This document shows positions 15,201-24,863 of a DNA stretch of 64,000 nucleotides, one piece after another. The notes under the pieces were generated by a model. It made no database searches. It saw nothing but the letters and a program-made list of their open reading frames with translations, and was not told the origin of the DNA. The number at the start of each line of letters is the position of its first letter. The stretch's first letter is position 1. The position numbers were made by a program, and so were the translations under genes. Location: assembly GCF_026914265.1 (NCBI RefSeq), contig NC_069124.1:58124589-58188588 (forward strand). Reading direction: 5' to 3'. The DNA is from Mya arenaria (taxonomy: Eukaryota; Mollusca; Bivalvia; Myida; Myidae).

Positions 15201-17187
15201 AATATCTGCAAACCAATAATATAAGATTGCTGACAAAAAATCAGATCATAGATTTTCATATTTCTGTTCGAAAAATAATGTTTTGTGGCTTAAACCATTA
15301 CTAACAGATTAAGAAAAATGCATAAAACATCATTTTTTTTAACTTAAAAAAAATTCTGCAATCTTATTTTTTGTCAGCAGTGTTATATAACTGGTTTCCA
15401 TAGGTTTTCGCAAAAATTCACTTGTTCCAAGACAAAAATTAAAAAAATTTTTTTTAAAAAGTTGTCAAAACATTCAATCTGTGAGAGTGCAGCTTTAATG
15501 TCAATTTAAGGACATGTTCAATATAAATACTTTATCCTCATTCTTACTTGTATGCCTTAATGGTTCCATTTCAGTTTATTAGCAAATTAATTTTTAAGTC
15601 GATTCAAAACACTCAGATTCTACTCATAAAATTAAGTTATATCTAAGGTGGTTATTGGATTCATCTCTGGGGTGGTATTCAATATGCGACTTAAGTTAAT
15701 CTTATGGTCATACATTATTGACTTCATTCACTCTATTGGTCAGTTATAAATAACAAGTAATCTGATTAGCTACATCGTTCTTAGATCCATTTAAGACCAA
15801 TATTTGATACCAGCCCTGACCTAAATTAATTTCAATTAAAAAAATAAAACGAAACATAATTTTGTTTCATTCCAGTAATTGTTTCATAAAATATACAAAT
15901 CCAGCCTTTATGTCGGAAGCAATAGTTGATTAGTCAGTTTAGACAAAATTTGATTTAGGCAGTAAAACATACTGAATTTGTGGCGTTAATTAAAGGAGAT
16001 TATTCGTCTTATGATATTTTGTAGCAAACTCGTTGATAAGAATCAGTGTGTCTTCCAACATAGCATTTATGATGCAATTTATAACGTGGTATATACACAC
16101 ACTGAGAATGTCTGTCGTTAATAAAATCATCTGAGACAGTATAAAATATTAAAAAGTAAGTTAACATGTGCATTGATTTTTTGTCTTTTTTCATATGATA
16201 ACAGTCTCAAAAAAGATTACTTTAACATATTTAACATGAAGAACTTATTTGAACATGCAATGTTTATCCATGAAACACACCTAGGTTAAGCTTCATAAAG
16301 TTGACAGTTAGGCGGAGAATGGCGGACTTGTCGAGGCGTCTGTGAGCATGCTTCACCATAGGAATTTCCTCCGCAAGCTGCGATACAAGGCTGTTTAGTT
16401 TCTCTCGTCTTAACTTCTCCCCTTGTTTTCGCGATCGCCTGCAATATGTAAGAAATATATAATAAGACCTTAAACGCTGAATTTACCATCATTAAGTATG
16501 ATTTAAGTACTGATACTTTAAATTCTGTTCATAAATATTCACTGTACATGATTACCGGTATAAAATACTTTTCAAATCATACTTTGATCTTTGATTTTTT
16601 CATGAAATTTTATGCTGTTTACAGGCTGTTCCCTTGAGCAAAAAAGCCTCTGGTTTCCTTAAAATAAAATGCTGTTGTACCATTTGTTTTGGTAATAACT
16701 CTTTTGCATATATGAAATGGGCAAGAAAACTAAATCATTTTGTTAAAAATATTTGTTGATTAACTGTTGTAATTATATGATCAAACTTAACGTGGTATTG
16801 ACATTGCCTATTCTGCTCCATGATTATTAACTTCACTGTTTAAAAACATCGAAGATAAATGGGGGGGGGGGATTTTATATTTTAGGAGAAGGTGGGGTCG
16901 ATGGTCCCAGACCATTTCAGATTTCAACATTTAGAAGCCCTGCTATGCATGTACTATTTCTTAATCAGAGATTTATTTTAAACTACATTTAGCGCTTACC
17001 TGGACATGTTATGAGAGTCTCTAGGGGAGTTTTGTATCATGGACTCAGAGCTAGAGCATTCCTCTGGGCTTCCAATGGGGTCAGGACTAGTTTCCAAGCT
17101 GCTCAGCATTGTGGAAGATGCGCTACCTGTGGGAGACACAGCCCCAGCTAGTATACTTATTCTATCCGTTTCTTCTTCTTCTTCCAT
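142..17187 (-). CDS. bHLH-PAS transcription factor, Met/MTr-like, N-terminal half (gene runs off left edge)
   Basis: Six coding exons join in one open frame: 17187-17000, 16438-16281, 15063-14996, 7201-7112, 3276-3132 and 285-142, every intron GT...AG and every phase compatible (2,1,0,0,1,1). They give 264 residues: an acidic, Ser-rich N-terminus (1-62), a basic helix-loop-helix (about 63-115), a short linker and PAS-A (about 139-250). PAS-B and the C-terminus lie beyond position 1. The basic region has the GEKLRREKLN pattern, close to the AEKxRRDKLN of Met, the insect juvenile hormone receptor, and lacks the His-x-x-x-Glu-Arg form of ARNT/BMAL. Family members act in the nucleus as dimers. 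The start Met opens the first coding exon, and an upstream acceptor near 17.2 kb implies a 5' UTR exon. bHLH-PAS is secure; Met class is from remembered family patterns, with BMAL/ARNT as the alternative. Confidence 0.8.
1724..2533. mobile_element. TA-flanked inverted-repeat DNA element (pogo/Tc1-mariner type), non-autonomous
   Basis: Ends read CAGTGGAAACTCTCTAAACC on the left (from 1726) and the near-perfect inverse on the right (to 2531), flanked by TA on both sides (1724-1725, 2532-2533). The 806-bp interior repeats CCGGTTTAGTGAGGATT blocks near each end and has no transposase frame. Confidence 0.8.
2533..3012. mobile_element. Short inverted-repeat element abutting the preceding one
   Basis: Begins CAGGGCTTTTT (2538) and ends AAAAAGCCCTG (3007), flanked by ACAAC on both sides (2533-2537, 3008-3012). 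About 470 bp, no coding frame. A partial relative of its left end lies near 1386 (AGGGCTTTTTC...AGACCCTAGACA). Family uncertain. Confidence 0.55.
3132..3276 (-). CDS. PAS-A exon, middle (IGxxxxxFVHPED block)
   Basis: Starts TDMIGFHIDKFVHPEDVEV. The HPED motif following IG is the PAS signature, and it continues in phase from the preceding exon. Acceptor TATTTCAG, donor AGTATT|GTAAGT. The exon ends one base into a codon, which is completed by the exon at 285-142. Confidence 0.8.
3537..3925 (+). mobile_element. Interspersed repeat, ACAAGAGGCCC-head family, copy 1
   Basis: Head ACAAGAGGCCCACAATGGC, tail with CAGGCGCACGGACG and TTTGGCCAGT. A second copy with the same head and tail is at 18.74 kb. 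It abuts the next element at 3.93 kb. Confidence 0.6.
3926..5540 (+). mobile_element. Tandem-core element, ACAAGAGCTGTC-head family, copy A
   Basis: Head AACAAGAGCTGTCGTAAGAC, then a core in which CAATCAGGGGCCATAA recurs at 4478, 4642, 4819, 4981, 5158 and 5321. Alternating steps of about 163 and 177 bp make a dimer of about 340 bp. The tail has GACGCCGACGCTGACGC, then TAGTATAGCCC and AAGCTAAAAAT. Head and tail match copies B, C and D in FIP1L1 introns, but the core is different. Confidence 0.75.
5590..5830 (+). repeat. Interspersed repeat fragment
   Basis: Contains AAGGCCATAAATTAGTAATGC, GCTACTGTATAAGTTTGATG and CACCATGCCAAGGCATAAGC, which match the repeat block at 17.8-19.3 kb. Ends are not clear. 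Confidence 0.5.
6400..6560. mobile_element. Small palindromic MITE, GTATTCAATA type
   Basis: Left end GGCTGTATTCAATAATC, right end TTATATTGAATATGGCCCC, so the ends pair for about 16 bp; no coding. Similar elements lie at 15.67 and 60.92 kb. Confidence 0.6.
6561..8526 (-). other. Intron sequence around the PAS-A exon, no further gene
   Basis: Apart from the exon at 7112-7201, this AT-rich stretch holds no exon whose phase fits and no clear repeat ends. A partial relative of the 8.53-kb palindromic element starts near 6.17 kb, just outside. Confidence 0.5.
7112..7201 (-). CDS. PAS-A exon, first half
   Basis: Thirty whole codons, VTRNTMFIISSCGTILYVSP then KVLDITGFHQ. The pattern hydrophobic-strand, Gly, ILYVSPxVxxxxGF is the classic start of a PAS fold. 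Donor CACCAG|GTAGAC, acceptor TGTTTCAG. Confidence 0.8.
8532..8786. mobile_element. Palindromic MITE, AACATTGTTAAAGTTAACAA type
   Basis: Left arm GATTGTTCAGAACATTGTTA then AAGTTAACAAC; right arm GTTAACTTTAACAAAGTTGT then GAACAAATTG, the near inverse. About 250 bp with long self-complementary ends. A half copy is near 6172-6235. Confidence 0.6.
8905..13755. repeat. 35-bp satellite, four zones, about 110 units
   Basis: All zones have a 35-bp period and share a CATGGG(C/T)(C/T)ATCCA core. Zone I (8905-9954): CCAGGGTTTTACCATGTTAT. Zone II (10882-11760): older, mixed units. Zone III (about 11765-11960): GGTTAGAAAGTGTTTGAG. Zone IV (11960-13740): AAGGGTTGTACCTGTTTGAG. Zone IV has occasional 40-bp units with a doubled CCATT (near 12176, 12531, 13066, 13344). 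It lies in the intron between the 15.0-kb and 7.2-kb bHLH-PAS exons. Repeated open frames in it are an effect of the period. Confidence 0.95.
9947..10889. mobile_element. Non-autonomous hAT element inside the satellite
   Basis: Terminal inverted repeats TAGGGATGGCAACGAGTA (from 9955) and TACTCGTTGCCATCCCTA (to 10881), flanked by perfect 8-bp duplications GTTTTAAC (9947-9954, 10882-10889), as hAT elements make. Subterminal CCGAGTACTCGAGTA motifs repeat at both ends. The 927-bp body has frames of 108 and 126 codons with no recognisable transposase. Confidence 0.92.
13756..14995 (-). other. Intron sequence, no gene seen
   Basis: AT-rich, with homopolymer runs and no exon compatible with the bHLH-PAS frame. 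No repeat ends were recognised. Confidence 0.5.
14996..15063 (-). CDS. Linker exon between bHLH and PAS-A
   Basis: This 68-nt exon was found by phase: the bHLH exon leaves one base and the PAS-A exon starts on a whole codon, and joining them directly gives a stop. An acceptor TTTTCAG and a donor AAAGAGG|GTATAT enclose 2+66 nt, which restore the frame with no stop and end in LLSWIKR, directly before VTRNTMFIISSCG. It is not supported by homology alone. Confidence 0.65.
15127..15494. mobile_element. MITE with AGCTGCACTCTCACAGAT ends, copy 1
   Basis: Left end AGCTGCACTCTCACAGATT, right end ATCTGTGAGAGTGCAGCT, flanked by TAAA on the left and TTAA on the right. The interior is itself nearly palindromic (TCTTGGAAAGAGC and TTGTTCCAAGAC). 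About 368 bp, no coding; a larger copy is at 23.44 kb. TTAA targeting suggests a piggyBac-like mover, not proven. Confidence 0.7.
15669..15816. mobile_element. Small palindromic MITE, GTATTCAATA type, copy 2
   Basis: Left GGGGTGGTATTCAATATGCG, right CCAATATTTGATACCAGCCC, roughly inverse. Same class as 6.40 kb. Confidence 0.55.
16281..16438 (-). CDS. bHLH DNA-binding exon of the bHLH-PAS gene
   Basis: The exon reads RRSRKQGEKLRREKLN, then a helix ending in EEIPMV, a short loop, and LDKSAILRLTVNFMK as helix 2. The acceptor TATTGCAG (end at 16439) and donor CTAG|GTGTGT (from 16280) bound it. The Pro-Met-Val before the loop and the LDKxxILRL block are typical of the bHLH-PAS family and especially of Met proteins. 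Confidence 0.85.
16861..16870. repeat. Poly-G run
   Basis: Ten or more G in a row in the intron between the first two bHLH-PAS coding exons; a homopolymer that may be misassembled. Confidence 0.7.
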
Positions 17188-17493
17188 TAGTGTGAAAACT
17201 CAATTATACTGTTGTTACCTGTAGATGCAGGTAATTTGAAATGTACTATATACTCACAAAGGGCAATAACTCCTCCAAATATATCCTACTGATTCGGATT
17301 AATATTATCAACATGTACTTCACAATATTTATAACTTGAAAATACATACCGGGGTGCATGTAAAATCTCAAATGAATTACTTTAACATTTTAAGATAACG
17401 GCTTATGACAGGAAACAATAACAAACCTATAGAAAATATATTTATTTTGTACCAACTTAAACTCAAATAAAAAGGCCACATCAGATGCAGTCC

Positions 17494-17556
17494 CCCCCCC
17501 ACACACACACGAAAAGACCTTCATACACCCAATTCAGGCACACACACACACACACC
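17494..17556. repeat. Poly-C and CA-dinucleotide microsatellites
   Basis: A C run followed by (AC)n near 17.50 kb and a second (CA)n near 17.54 kb, in the 5' UTR intron of the bHLH-PAS gene. Confidence 0.75.
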
Positions 17557-17749
17557 CTGGGTATTTCAAAGGTGCATCACTTTTTGCAGGTGTTGTTCCA
17601 GGGTGAAAACATATATATATAGTTTTGGTTGTAAAGTTTCAATGCAAAATTAGTTGTTGTTTTTTTGCTAGTCATGACTGAGGGTGTATTCTACTCTTTT
17701 TGACACAAATAACGCATATGATCCATTTATAACCAGATTTTAACCCTCA

Positions 17750-19300
17750 GAGGCCTTTATGACATAAAATAAATTTTCAGATTATTATTATTAAGCTCTA
17801 TTATAGCATTTCTGACAATTTCAGTCCAGTCATGTATGGGCAAATCTTGCTGATTTCAGACAGGAGTCAATCTTTCATGAATATCTTACACCCTCATAAA
17901 TATCTAACTAATGTATAAGTGTGGCAAAGATCAGATAATAAGTGAGGACGCTATTGTGCTCACAAGCTCCATTAAAGCAATTTTACAAATTTCAAGGGCC
18001 ATAATCGAGTCATGCTTGGTATGCTCTGGCTAGATTTGGAAAGGAAACAAGCTCTCACAGATATCTAACTTTACTACTGTATTAACAGGTTAACATCAGA
18101 TTTCAAATGAAGGGTCTTATGTGTTCACAAGTTTCATTATTGCATTTGTGACTAACACTACTTCAAGGGCTTAATCCAGTCATGCATGAACAGATCTAAT
18201 AGATATCGAATCACTGTTGGTAAACATCCAATAATAAATTACTGTTAAGGAGCTATTATAATGTTCACAAGCTAAATTAAATCTGATTTTTGAAAGGACC
18301 TGAGCTCTAATAGATATCTACCTATAGTAAAAACATTTAAAATTAAAATAATTTTGCCAAATTTAAAGGGCCATATTCCAGTTATGCATGGACGGATATG
18401 GCTGGGTTTTTTCAAAGGAAAAGAGCTCTCATTGATATCTTACTAATGTATAAGTTTGGTAAACATCTATTGTCTTCACCAGCTCAATTATTGCAATTTT
18501 AACTTATTCAAAGATCATGATCAAGTCATGTATGGAAGGATACAGCTGGTTTTAAAAGAATTTGAGCTCTAATGGATATCGAGCTACTGTATAAGTTTGG
18601 TCAGAAAATAATTGAAATAACAGCCATTTTGCCAATTTCAAAGAGCCATAATCAAGTCATGCACAGACAGATCTTGCTGGTTTTTAAAATGTAACTAGCT
18701 CTTATGAATGTCTAGCTACTGTATAAGACGTCAGTTAACACAAGAGGCCCATGAGGGCCTATGCTCTACTGGCATGGCTCTTGTGGTCATTTTCAATCCA
18801 TCTAGCATGTATGGGTAATAGGCAACAAACATATAGTTCACGTTTTGTGTTTGGGTCAGCAGAAAACGTTGCACTTTCAAAATCTGAGGACAGATACCTA
18901 AATACTGTACAAGTTTGGCTAATATACAATCAAAACTGAAGATTGTATCGTGTTCACAAGCAATTGTTTACAGGCGCACGGACGCACATACTACGTACAC
19001 ATTACCATCGCCTTTGGCCAGTCAAGCTAAAAATGAAGAATTTATCTAGTTCACAAGGTCAATTATTGCAATTTTCACTATCCCAAGGGCTTCAATGGAA
19101 TCCTGTCATGCATTGACAGATCTGGCTGGTTTTCGAAAGGAACAAAAGCTCTTATAGATATCTAGCTACTGTAGAAGTTTGATAAATGTGGCATAATAAA
19201 TGAAGGCTTTATTGCATTTGCAAGCACTTGTTTACAGACTGACAGACAGACATCAGACCCCGTGCCATGGCATAAGGTCTAAGGTCAGTAAGGCTAAAAA
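17750..19300 (+). repeat. Diverged tandem block of interspersed-repeat units
   Basis: The phrases GTCATGCATGGACAGATC, GGGCCATAATC, ATATCTAGCTACTGTATAAG and TTCACAAGCTCAATTATTGC recur seven or more times at spacings of about 130-200 bp (for example near 17831, 18012, 18180, 18383, 18526, 18658, 19109). It includes the ACAAGAGGCCC element at 18.74 kb. Units are old and unequal in length. Confidence 0.7.
18739..19036 (+). mobile_element. Interspersed repeat, ACAAGAGGCCC-head family, copy 2
   Basis: Head ACAAGAGGCCCATGAGGGCC, then TCTACTGGCATG; tail CAGGCGCACGGACGCA, TTTGGCCAGTCAAGCTAAAA. Same head and tail as 3.54 kb. The final CAAGCTAAAAAT is also the end of the tandem-core family. Confidence 0.65.
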
Positions 19301-21500
19301 AACTACCATTATTTCAATTGTCTATTTAAAGGTTACTTTTGAGTGTACTGCCTTGAAATGTTTAGTCTTAATTTACAAAGGATTGTGTCAAATACTCGCC
19401 TATTTTTTTATGTTTTTATCTTTATTCTGTCTTATAAGTTAACTATTAATTGCTGTTTTTGGAAAACCCACTTATATATTATATGTATAAGATTCAACAA
19501 CAAGTAAAGCCTTGATCTTCAAAAATATGTCAACAAATCATTTGACCTCAAAATAATAGGATTATGATATTGTTCAAACCCTACATGTCATTACCCTTTC
19601 CTGTACAAGATCACAACAGCCAGCTGGAAGTTGTCACAAAAACAAATATTGATTAAAGCAATCTCTTCAACAGCTATTTAATTTTCCGTTAGGGCAAAAA
19701 ATGTATACTGTGTGATCATTGAGTGGTTACTGCTCACCAAGCTTAGAAAACACAGTGGTTTGAAGATAGATGGGCAATTTAGCACCTTAAATGTACTCTT
19801 GGAAAAACTTAAACCATATTTTATTTACACTGACATTATGACATACAAGAAATAATATCATTAAGGATCTAAATCATCCACCTATCCTCAAACCACTGTG
19901 TTAGATAATAGGAGAAGGAGCTTAACTTTTTTTGTTTCTGCTTTTCATTTTCAACCTAGTTGTAACCTTACAATGTTCAGATTTTTACAAATATATTAAA
20001 TTTAATAAAACAAACAAGATAAATCTTGAGAAAATTGCCTCAAAGCTCAAAACTAAATTATTTTTGTGCAAAGATTTCTTTAGAGTAGGGAAAAACACTA
20101 GTGTATAAAGGAGAATATCTACGATGACCAAGTACTATCAAAAACTGTTTGTTCATGACCTAAGTCATAGATAATCGATAACATTATCATAGAATTGATT
20201 ATCATCAAGTGGCTATTTTCTTTACAAAATAGAGATGTACAGGAAAACATTGCAATGAATTCAGTCTTTTAACTAAAACCCTGAAATTTCATCATCGTAA
20301 AAAAACAACTTATTAAACTAGGCACAACATCTGAAGGTTTCCATGTCTGTTTGTTGTAAACAATGTAAAAATTGACTTAATGCTTCATCCAATGACATCC
20401 AATAATAAATTTGCCCCAATGAAAATTTTTACCCCAGGGGCAAATATATAAACACAAAACCCACAGGGGTAAATTCATCTGCCTCAAGTCTGGAAGTGGG
20501 GTAAATTTACCCCCATGTGTGTTTCATGTCATAGAAACGCAACAATTGATATGCCCCCGACGATATTTTTTTTTGGCGGGGTAAAGTTACTTCAGATATT
20601 AAAGAAATCAATTTTAAACATATTTCTTAAGTAAGTATTTTTTAGAATGAAACAGACATGAACACACAGGTCAAATATTTTTCTAACAGTATGACATTTT
20701 TTTTTTTAAAGACACACCGATTTCTTTTTTAATTTTCATGAAATGAGTGCAATTTAATATTGCTTAGTGAATAAGAGAAGTATTAAATAAAGAGATTGTT
20801 ATCATATGTTAGTAATATTAGCTTCACCATTATGACTTATGTACTTTTCAACACAAACTAGTGTCATTATATTAAAATATTCATATTTCTCAATTGTCAT
20901 ATAAATGCATCCAAAAATTAACCATGGGTAAATGTTCGGCATATAAACACGGCATAAATGTACCAAAGAGGTCGCTGACTGAGAGGATTGCCTCTTCAAT
21001 TAATGTATCAACAAAATATTGAATTACAAATACATATATTCATTTTTATTCATCTAAATGCTGTATCTTTATAATATTAACATTATACATTCCAATAAAA
21101 AAAAATCTCTCTTTACAATAAAATAATTACAAGATTTTAAATGCAGTAAAACTTAACTCATATTGAATAAAACTAATGACTCACTCCGACAATGTCACAG
21201 TAAAAGTCACAGTAAAAGTGTATCCTTGTAGAATGCGTACAACTGTTATAAACTAGACCTTTTTTGGGTAAAACAAAAACAGATGTCTTCCACCTCATTC
21301 TGTTCCACGACATTTGTTGTTGGGAGATACGGAGAAGATTGAGGTTGTTATGTTGATGAGGTGAACATTGGACACAAGTATTGAAGGGTTTTAACAGAAA
21401 CAGAGCAGACAATTTTACAATTATTTTAAAGCTGATTTCTTTATTTGCTTGGCAGTCAGCAAAGTTTGACTATTAATATAGTAACAAACCTCCAACAAGC
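19301..21500 (-). other. 5' UTR intron of the bHLH-PAS gene, no gene seen
   Basis: AT-rich. Near 20.40-20.58 kb a CCCC/GGGG-rich block (TTACCCCAGGGGCAAAT, GGGGTAAATTTACCCCC) is partly self-complementary and may be a small MITE remnant. Nothing else stands out. Confidence 0.4.
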
Positions 21501-21960
21501 TTCATAAAAAATCCTTAATGGTTCAGGGTATATGAAGATGACATAAAACATATGGCTCAAACCTTTGACCTAAAACTTTGACCTTGACCTTGAGCCTGGA
21601 GTGTGGGTTCTACTGTAATAATGGCCTGTAAACGTGGTTAACATTTAACCCAAGATTTTTGAAAATACTTCATGTTATGTGGGTTTTGCATGTTGTCTTG
21701 AAACAGTAGTGAACATATGACCCAAGTTCCATGAAAATCCTTCAAGGTTTTAGGAGTTATGGAGAAGACGCAGAATCTATGGCTTGAAACATTGACCTTG
21801 AACTGTGACCATGACCTTTAGCAGGCATGCCTGGAATGTGGGTTCTGCACGTCTCAATGTGGTAGACATTTGATCAGAGTTTCATGAAAATCCCAAGGGT
21901 TTAAGAGACATGAACGGACACAAAAATGTGACACACAGACAGACAGACATCCATGCTAAA
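21500..21960 (+). repeat. Interspersed repeat with TGACCTTGA motifs
   Basis: Two diverged units each hold TTTCATGAAAATCC-type text, TTTGACCTTGACCTTGA or ACCTTGAACTGTGACC, and GTGTGGGTTCT; the right end has ACACAGACAGACAGACATCC. No coding. Confidence 0.5.
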
Positions 21961-22350
21961 AACAATTTGCCTACCTGGCATCGCATGGAGGGAGACATAA
22001 CGATTCTAAAAGTGCCTTATAATGATTACTGCCATAGTAGGCTTTTGCTGGAAATCTTAGAAGACCATAATATAAGCCGGACAAAAAAGTTTATGTACAA
22101 AAGCATGATTACGATACTTAATGCGTAAAAACTGCAGAAAAGGTAGCATGGTATTTCTTATTCTTTGAGGATGAAATCCAATAGTTTAATTGTCGAGAGC
22201 ACGAAATCGTTTTAAGTATTTTCAAGACAGTCTCTCCTGAAGAGCTTTTATGACAATGCGTGGATTATTTACAGCTTTTAAGCTGAGAGTAGAATTTTAC
22301 TGAATAATAAGACTAGCACCAACTTCTCATAATATCTTAATTATATTAGC

Positions 22351-23316
22351 TACTGTATTTTCCCGACTATAAAACGGGGAAATTTGGTCCCGATTTTTAA
22401 CCTTAAAGTAGGGGGCCCGTCTTATAGGCAAGTCTATAAGAATTTCATAAAGAATAGTCATAATCAGGAATATTCAACATAAGGTATTCAACTGACTTAT
22501 TTATTGTCTGTTGATGACACCCCAATAAAAGTGACACCCATCGGGTTAAGACGACCATTTGCTTAGTTTCGCTACGATGAACACCCGATATAACGCTTGT
22601 TATCGGTCCAAACACGTTGTTTTTCACAGGAGACATATTTTGCCACCTTTAAAATTAAATATATTTTCACAAAAAATGATTTAAAAAATGCATTTTTCTT
22701 TCTATGTCGTATATAAAACTTACTTTTTCCTTACTATAAGGTTTTGCATATATCATGCACATACATGTAACTGGCAGATTTCAATACACATTTCATTAAT
22801 CGTGACCTAAATTTATCCGCAATCATCAATGGTTATTTATTTCTCAAAATTTAAGTCCCATCAACTGCAATCCAAACAAACATTTGCGAAAATATAACTC
22901 ATTAACACATGTAATGGAATTTGTTCTGTTTGTCGGCTGCAGATCAAACAGTACAATTTGTGACGTCACAGCACAAGCTGTGTTAAGATCAAAGATGCAC
23001 TGCAATGGTTTGTATTAAAATAGGTCAATCAAATACCGTATGAACCCACATAACTCCAAAAATTGCGTCTAGGCTGGTTCAAACATACCATACCATCGGA
23101 AAATAAAAATCAATAATCCTATTAAAGCAAATGAATAAATTTAGTTGACTGTTTAGCTTGAACATTATCACAGACTTGGTGGATTTCAAATGCTGGATTT
23201 GCTTTAAAAATCAACCCCGTCTTATAAACGAGTCGAGACAAAAACACCAGATTTCATGGGCAAAGTTAGGGGGTCGTCTTATAAGCAGATCGCCTTATAG
23301 TCGGGAAAATACGGTA
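22351..23316. mobile_element. TA-flanked inverted-repeat element, 962 bp
   Basis: Left end C(T)GTATTTTCCCGACTATAA from 22353; right end, read inversely, CCGTATTTTCCCGACTATAA from 23314; TA at both flanks. Subterminal GTCTTATA motifs occur on both sides. Short frames only. A diverged inverted relative lies at about 55.0-55.65 kb. Confidence 0.85.
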
Positions 23317-23436
23317 TTTCTGCCTAATTTTGTAATTTTCCCAAAGTCAACTTTTTTCCCAATTTGCAAGGCGTAGGCAGTAATAATAATTTTTAAAAAA
23401 ATCACTGGTTGATAAAATAAATAAATTTAGGAGTTA

Positions 23437-24050
23437 TTAAAGCTGCACTTTCACAGATATACTGTTTTTACAACTTATTTATTTTTGTCTTGGAAAGAGC
23501 AATTTTTTGCATAAATATCTGCAATCCAATGATAAGAGATTGCTGACAAAGATCAGATCGATCAATCTTATATTTCTGTTCGGAAATTAATGTTTTTGGC
23601 TTAAACTATTTTTGAACTTAAATATAAAGATATGCGATCTAATTTTTTTGTCAGCAGTCTTATATAACTGGTTTCCATGCATTTTCACGAAACATTCTCT
23701 CGTTCCAAGACAAAAAAAAAAAAAAGTTGCGAACTCTCACAGATATACTGTTTTTACAACTTATTTATTTTTGTCTTGGAAAGAGCAATTTTTTGCATAA
23801 ATATCTGCAATCCAATGATAAGAGATTGCTGACAAAGATCAGATCGATCAATCTTATATTTCTGTTCGGAAATTAATGTTTTTGGCTTAAACTATTTTTG
23901 AACTTAAATATAAAGATATGCGATCTAATTTTTTTGTCAGCAGTCTTATATCACTGGTTTCCATGCATTTTCATGAAACATTCTCTCGTTCCAAGACAAA
24001 AAAATAAAAAAAGTTGCGAAAACGTTCAATCTGTGAGAGTGCAGCTTTAA
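23437..24050. mobile_element. MITE with AGCTGCACTYTCACAGAT ends, copy 2, internally duplicated
   Basis: TTAA flanks (23437-23440, 24047-24050) enclose AGCTGCACTTTCACAGAT...CTGTGAGAGTGCAGCT. Inside, about 285 bp from CACAGATATACTG to the poly-A is repeated almost exactly (second unit from about 23735). Near identity of the two units means a recent duplication. Confidence 0.8.
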
Positions 24051-24572
24051 ACATAACAGACCACTTTTCAGATCCAATTTATTTGCGCAAGATGTTAGTT
24101 TTTATTTTATATCTTTAATATAAAAGAAACTATGTCAAACGATTGTGTTTGAGAAGGTTGCAAAATTTTTAACTTAAGAAATTACAAATGTCTTCATATT
24201 TAGGGGAAAAATACAGTTATTTACGACTTATCTGCCTACTGGTACATGTATTTTCTGAGACAAGTGCCTTGAAGTAGGATCAAATAGTTTATAATATTTT
24301 TAAAACTATATATATAAAAAAACACAGTCAGATTACCAGAAATATTGATTTTTTCGTCTATCAGTCAATTTCTGTTGTTTTTTTCTATTAAAAACATACC
24401 GTAAACATCTCAATCTACGACGTTGTGAGGATTTTAAATAATAATTCCGTTCTAATAAAATGACAGGACGGCACAAATTGGTTATACAATATATATCGTC
24501 GTTTTGCAAATTCCCTTAGTCCAAAAGGCGTTGACAAACTGGCTAAAAAATGTTAACAAGAGTAAAACGTAC
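24051..24572 (-). other. Start of the 5' UTR intron, nothing recognised
   Basis: AT-rich sequence between the MITE and the putative first exon of the bHLH-PAS gene. Confidence 0.4.
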
Positions 24573-24650
24573 CTGAAGGCTGAAGAACAGATTGTTTTGC
24601 TTTGGAAGTGGGTCAACGTTTGGTTATCACCAACTAGAAAGTTCGCATAA
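24573..24650 (-). promoter_or_regulatory. Probable 5' UTR exon and start region of the bHLH-PAS gene
   Basis: On the minus strand a good donor, CCTTCAG|GTACGT, ends at 24573 and has no coding frame behind it. The first coding exon of the bHLH-PAS gene (17187) is preceded by acceptor-like AG sites near 17.2 kb, so a 7-kb UTR intron would link them. The upper boundary is a guess. Inference from splice signals only. Confidence 0.45.
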
Positions 24651-24863
24651 GCAAAGAAAAACTCTAGTTTGACCTAACCCGAATAATTTTTGTTATACAG
24701 TTTCTTATTGGATTTTGAAAAAGACTTCAAGCCAATGAAATTCAAGGTTACATTTAAAAACGAAAGACAACTCTGAACGTGTTCATGCCGGTGACATTTT
24801 TGTTTATTGTGACAACTTAAAATAATTTGTCGTCCAGAATACACAAATCACTAATATTTTAAG
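24651..24863. promoter_or_regulatory. Candidate divergent promoter between bHLH-PAS gene and TXNDC9
   Basis: A plus-strand donor, TTTTAAG|GTAAGA, at 24863/24864 probably ends the 5' UTR exon of TXNDC9. The minus-strand donor at 24573 faces the other way, so two transcripts appear to begin within about 250 bp of each other. No TATA box is obvious. Start sites were not seen directly. Confidence 0.45.

Noticed and set aside
16861..17556. G-run and CA repeats as regulatory signals
   Set aside because: Simple homopolymer and dinucleotide repeats; nothing ties them to a promoter or exon.
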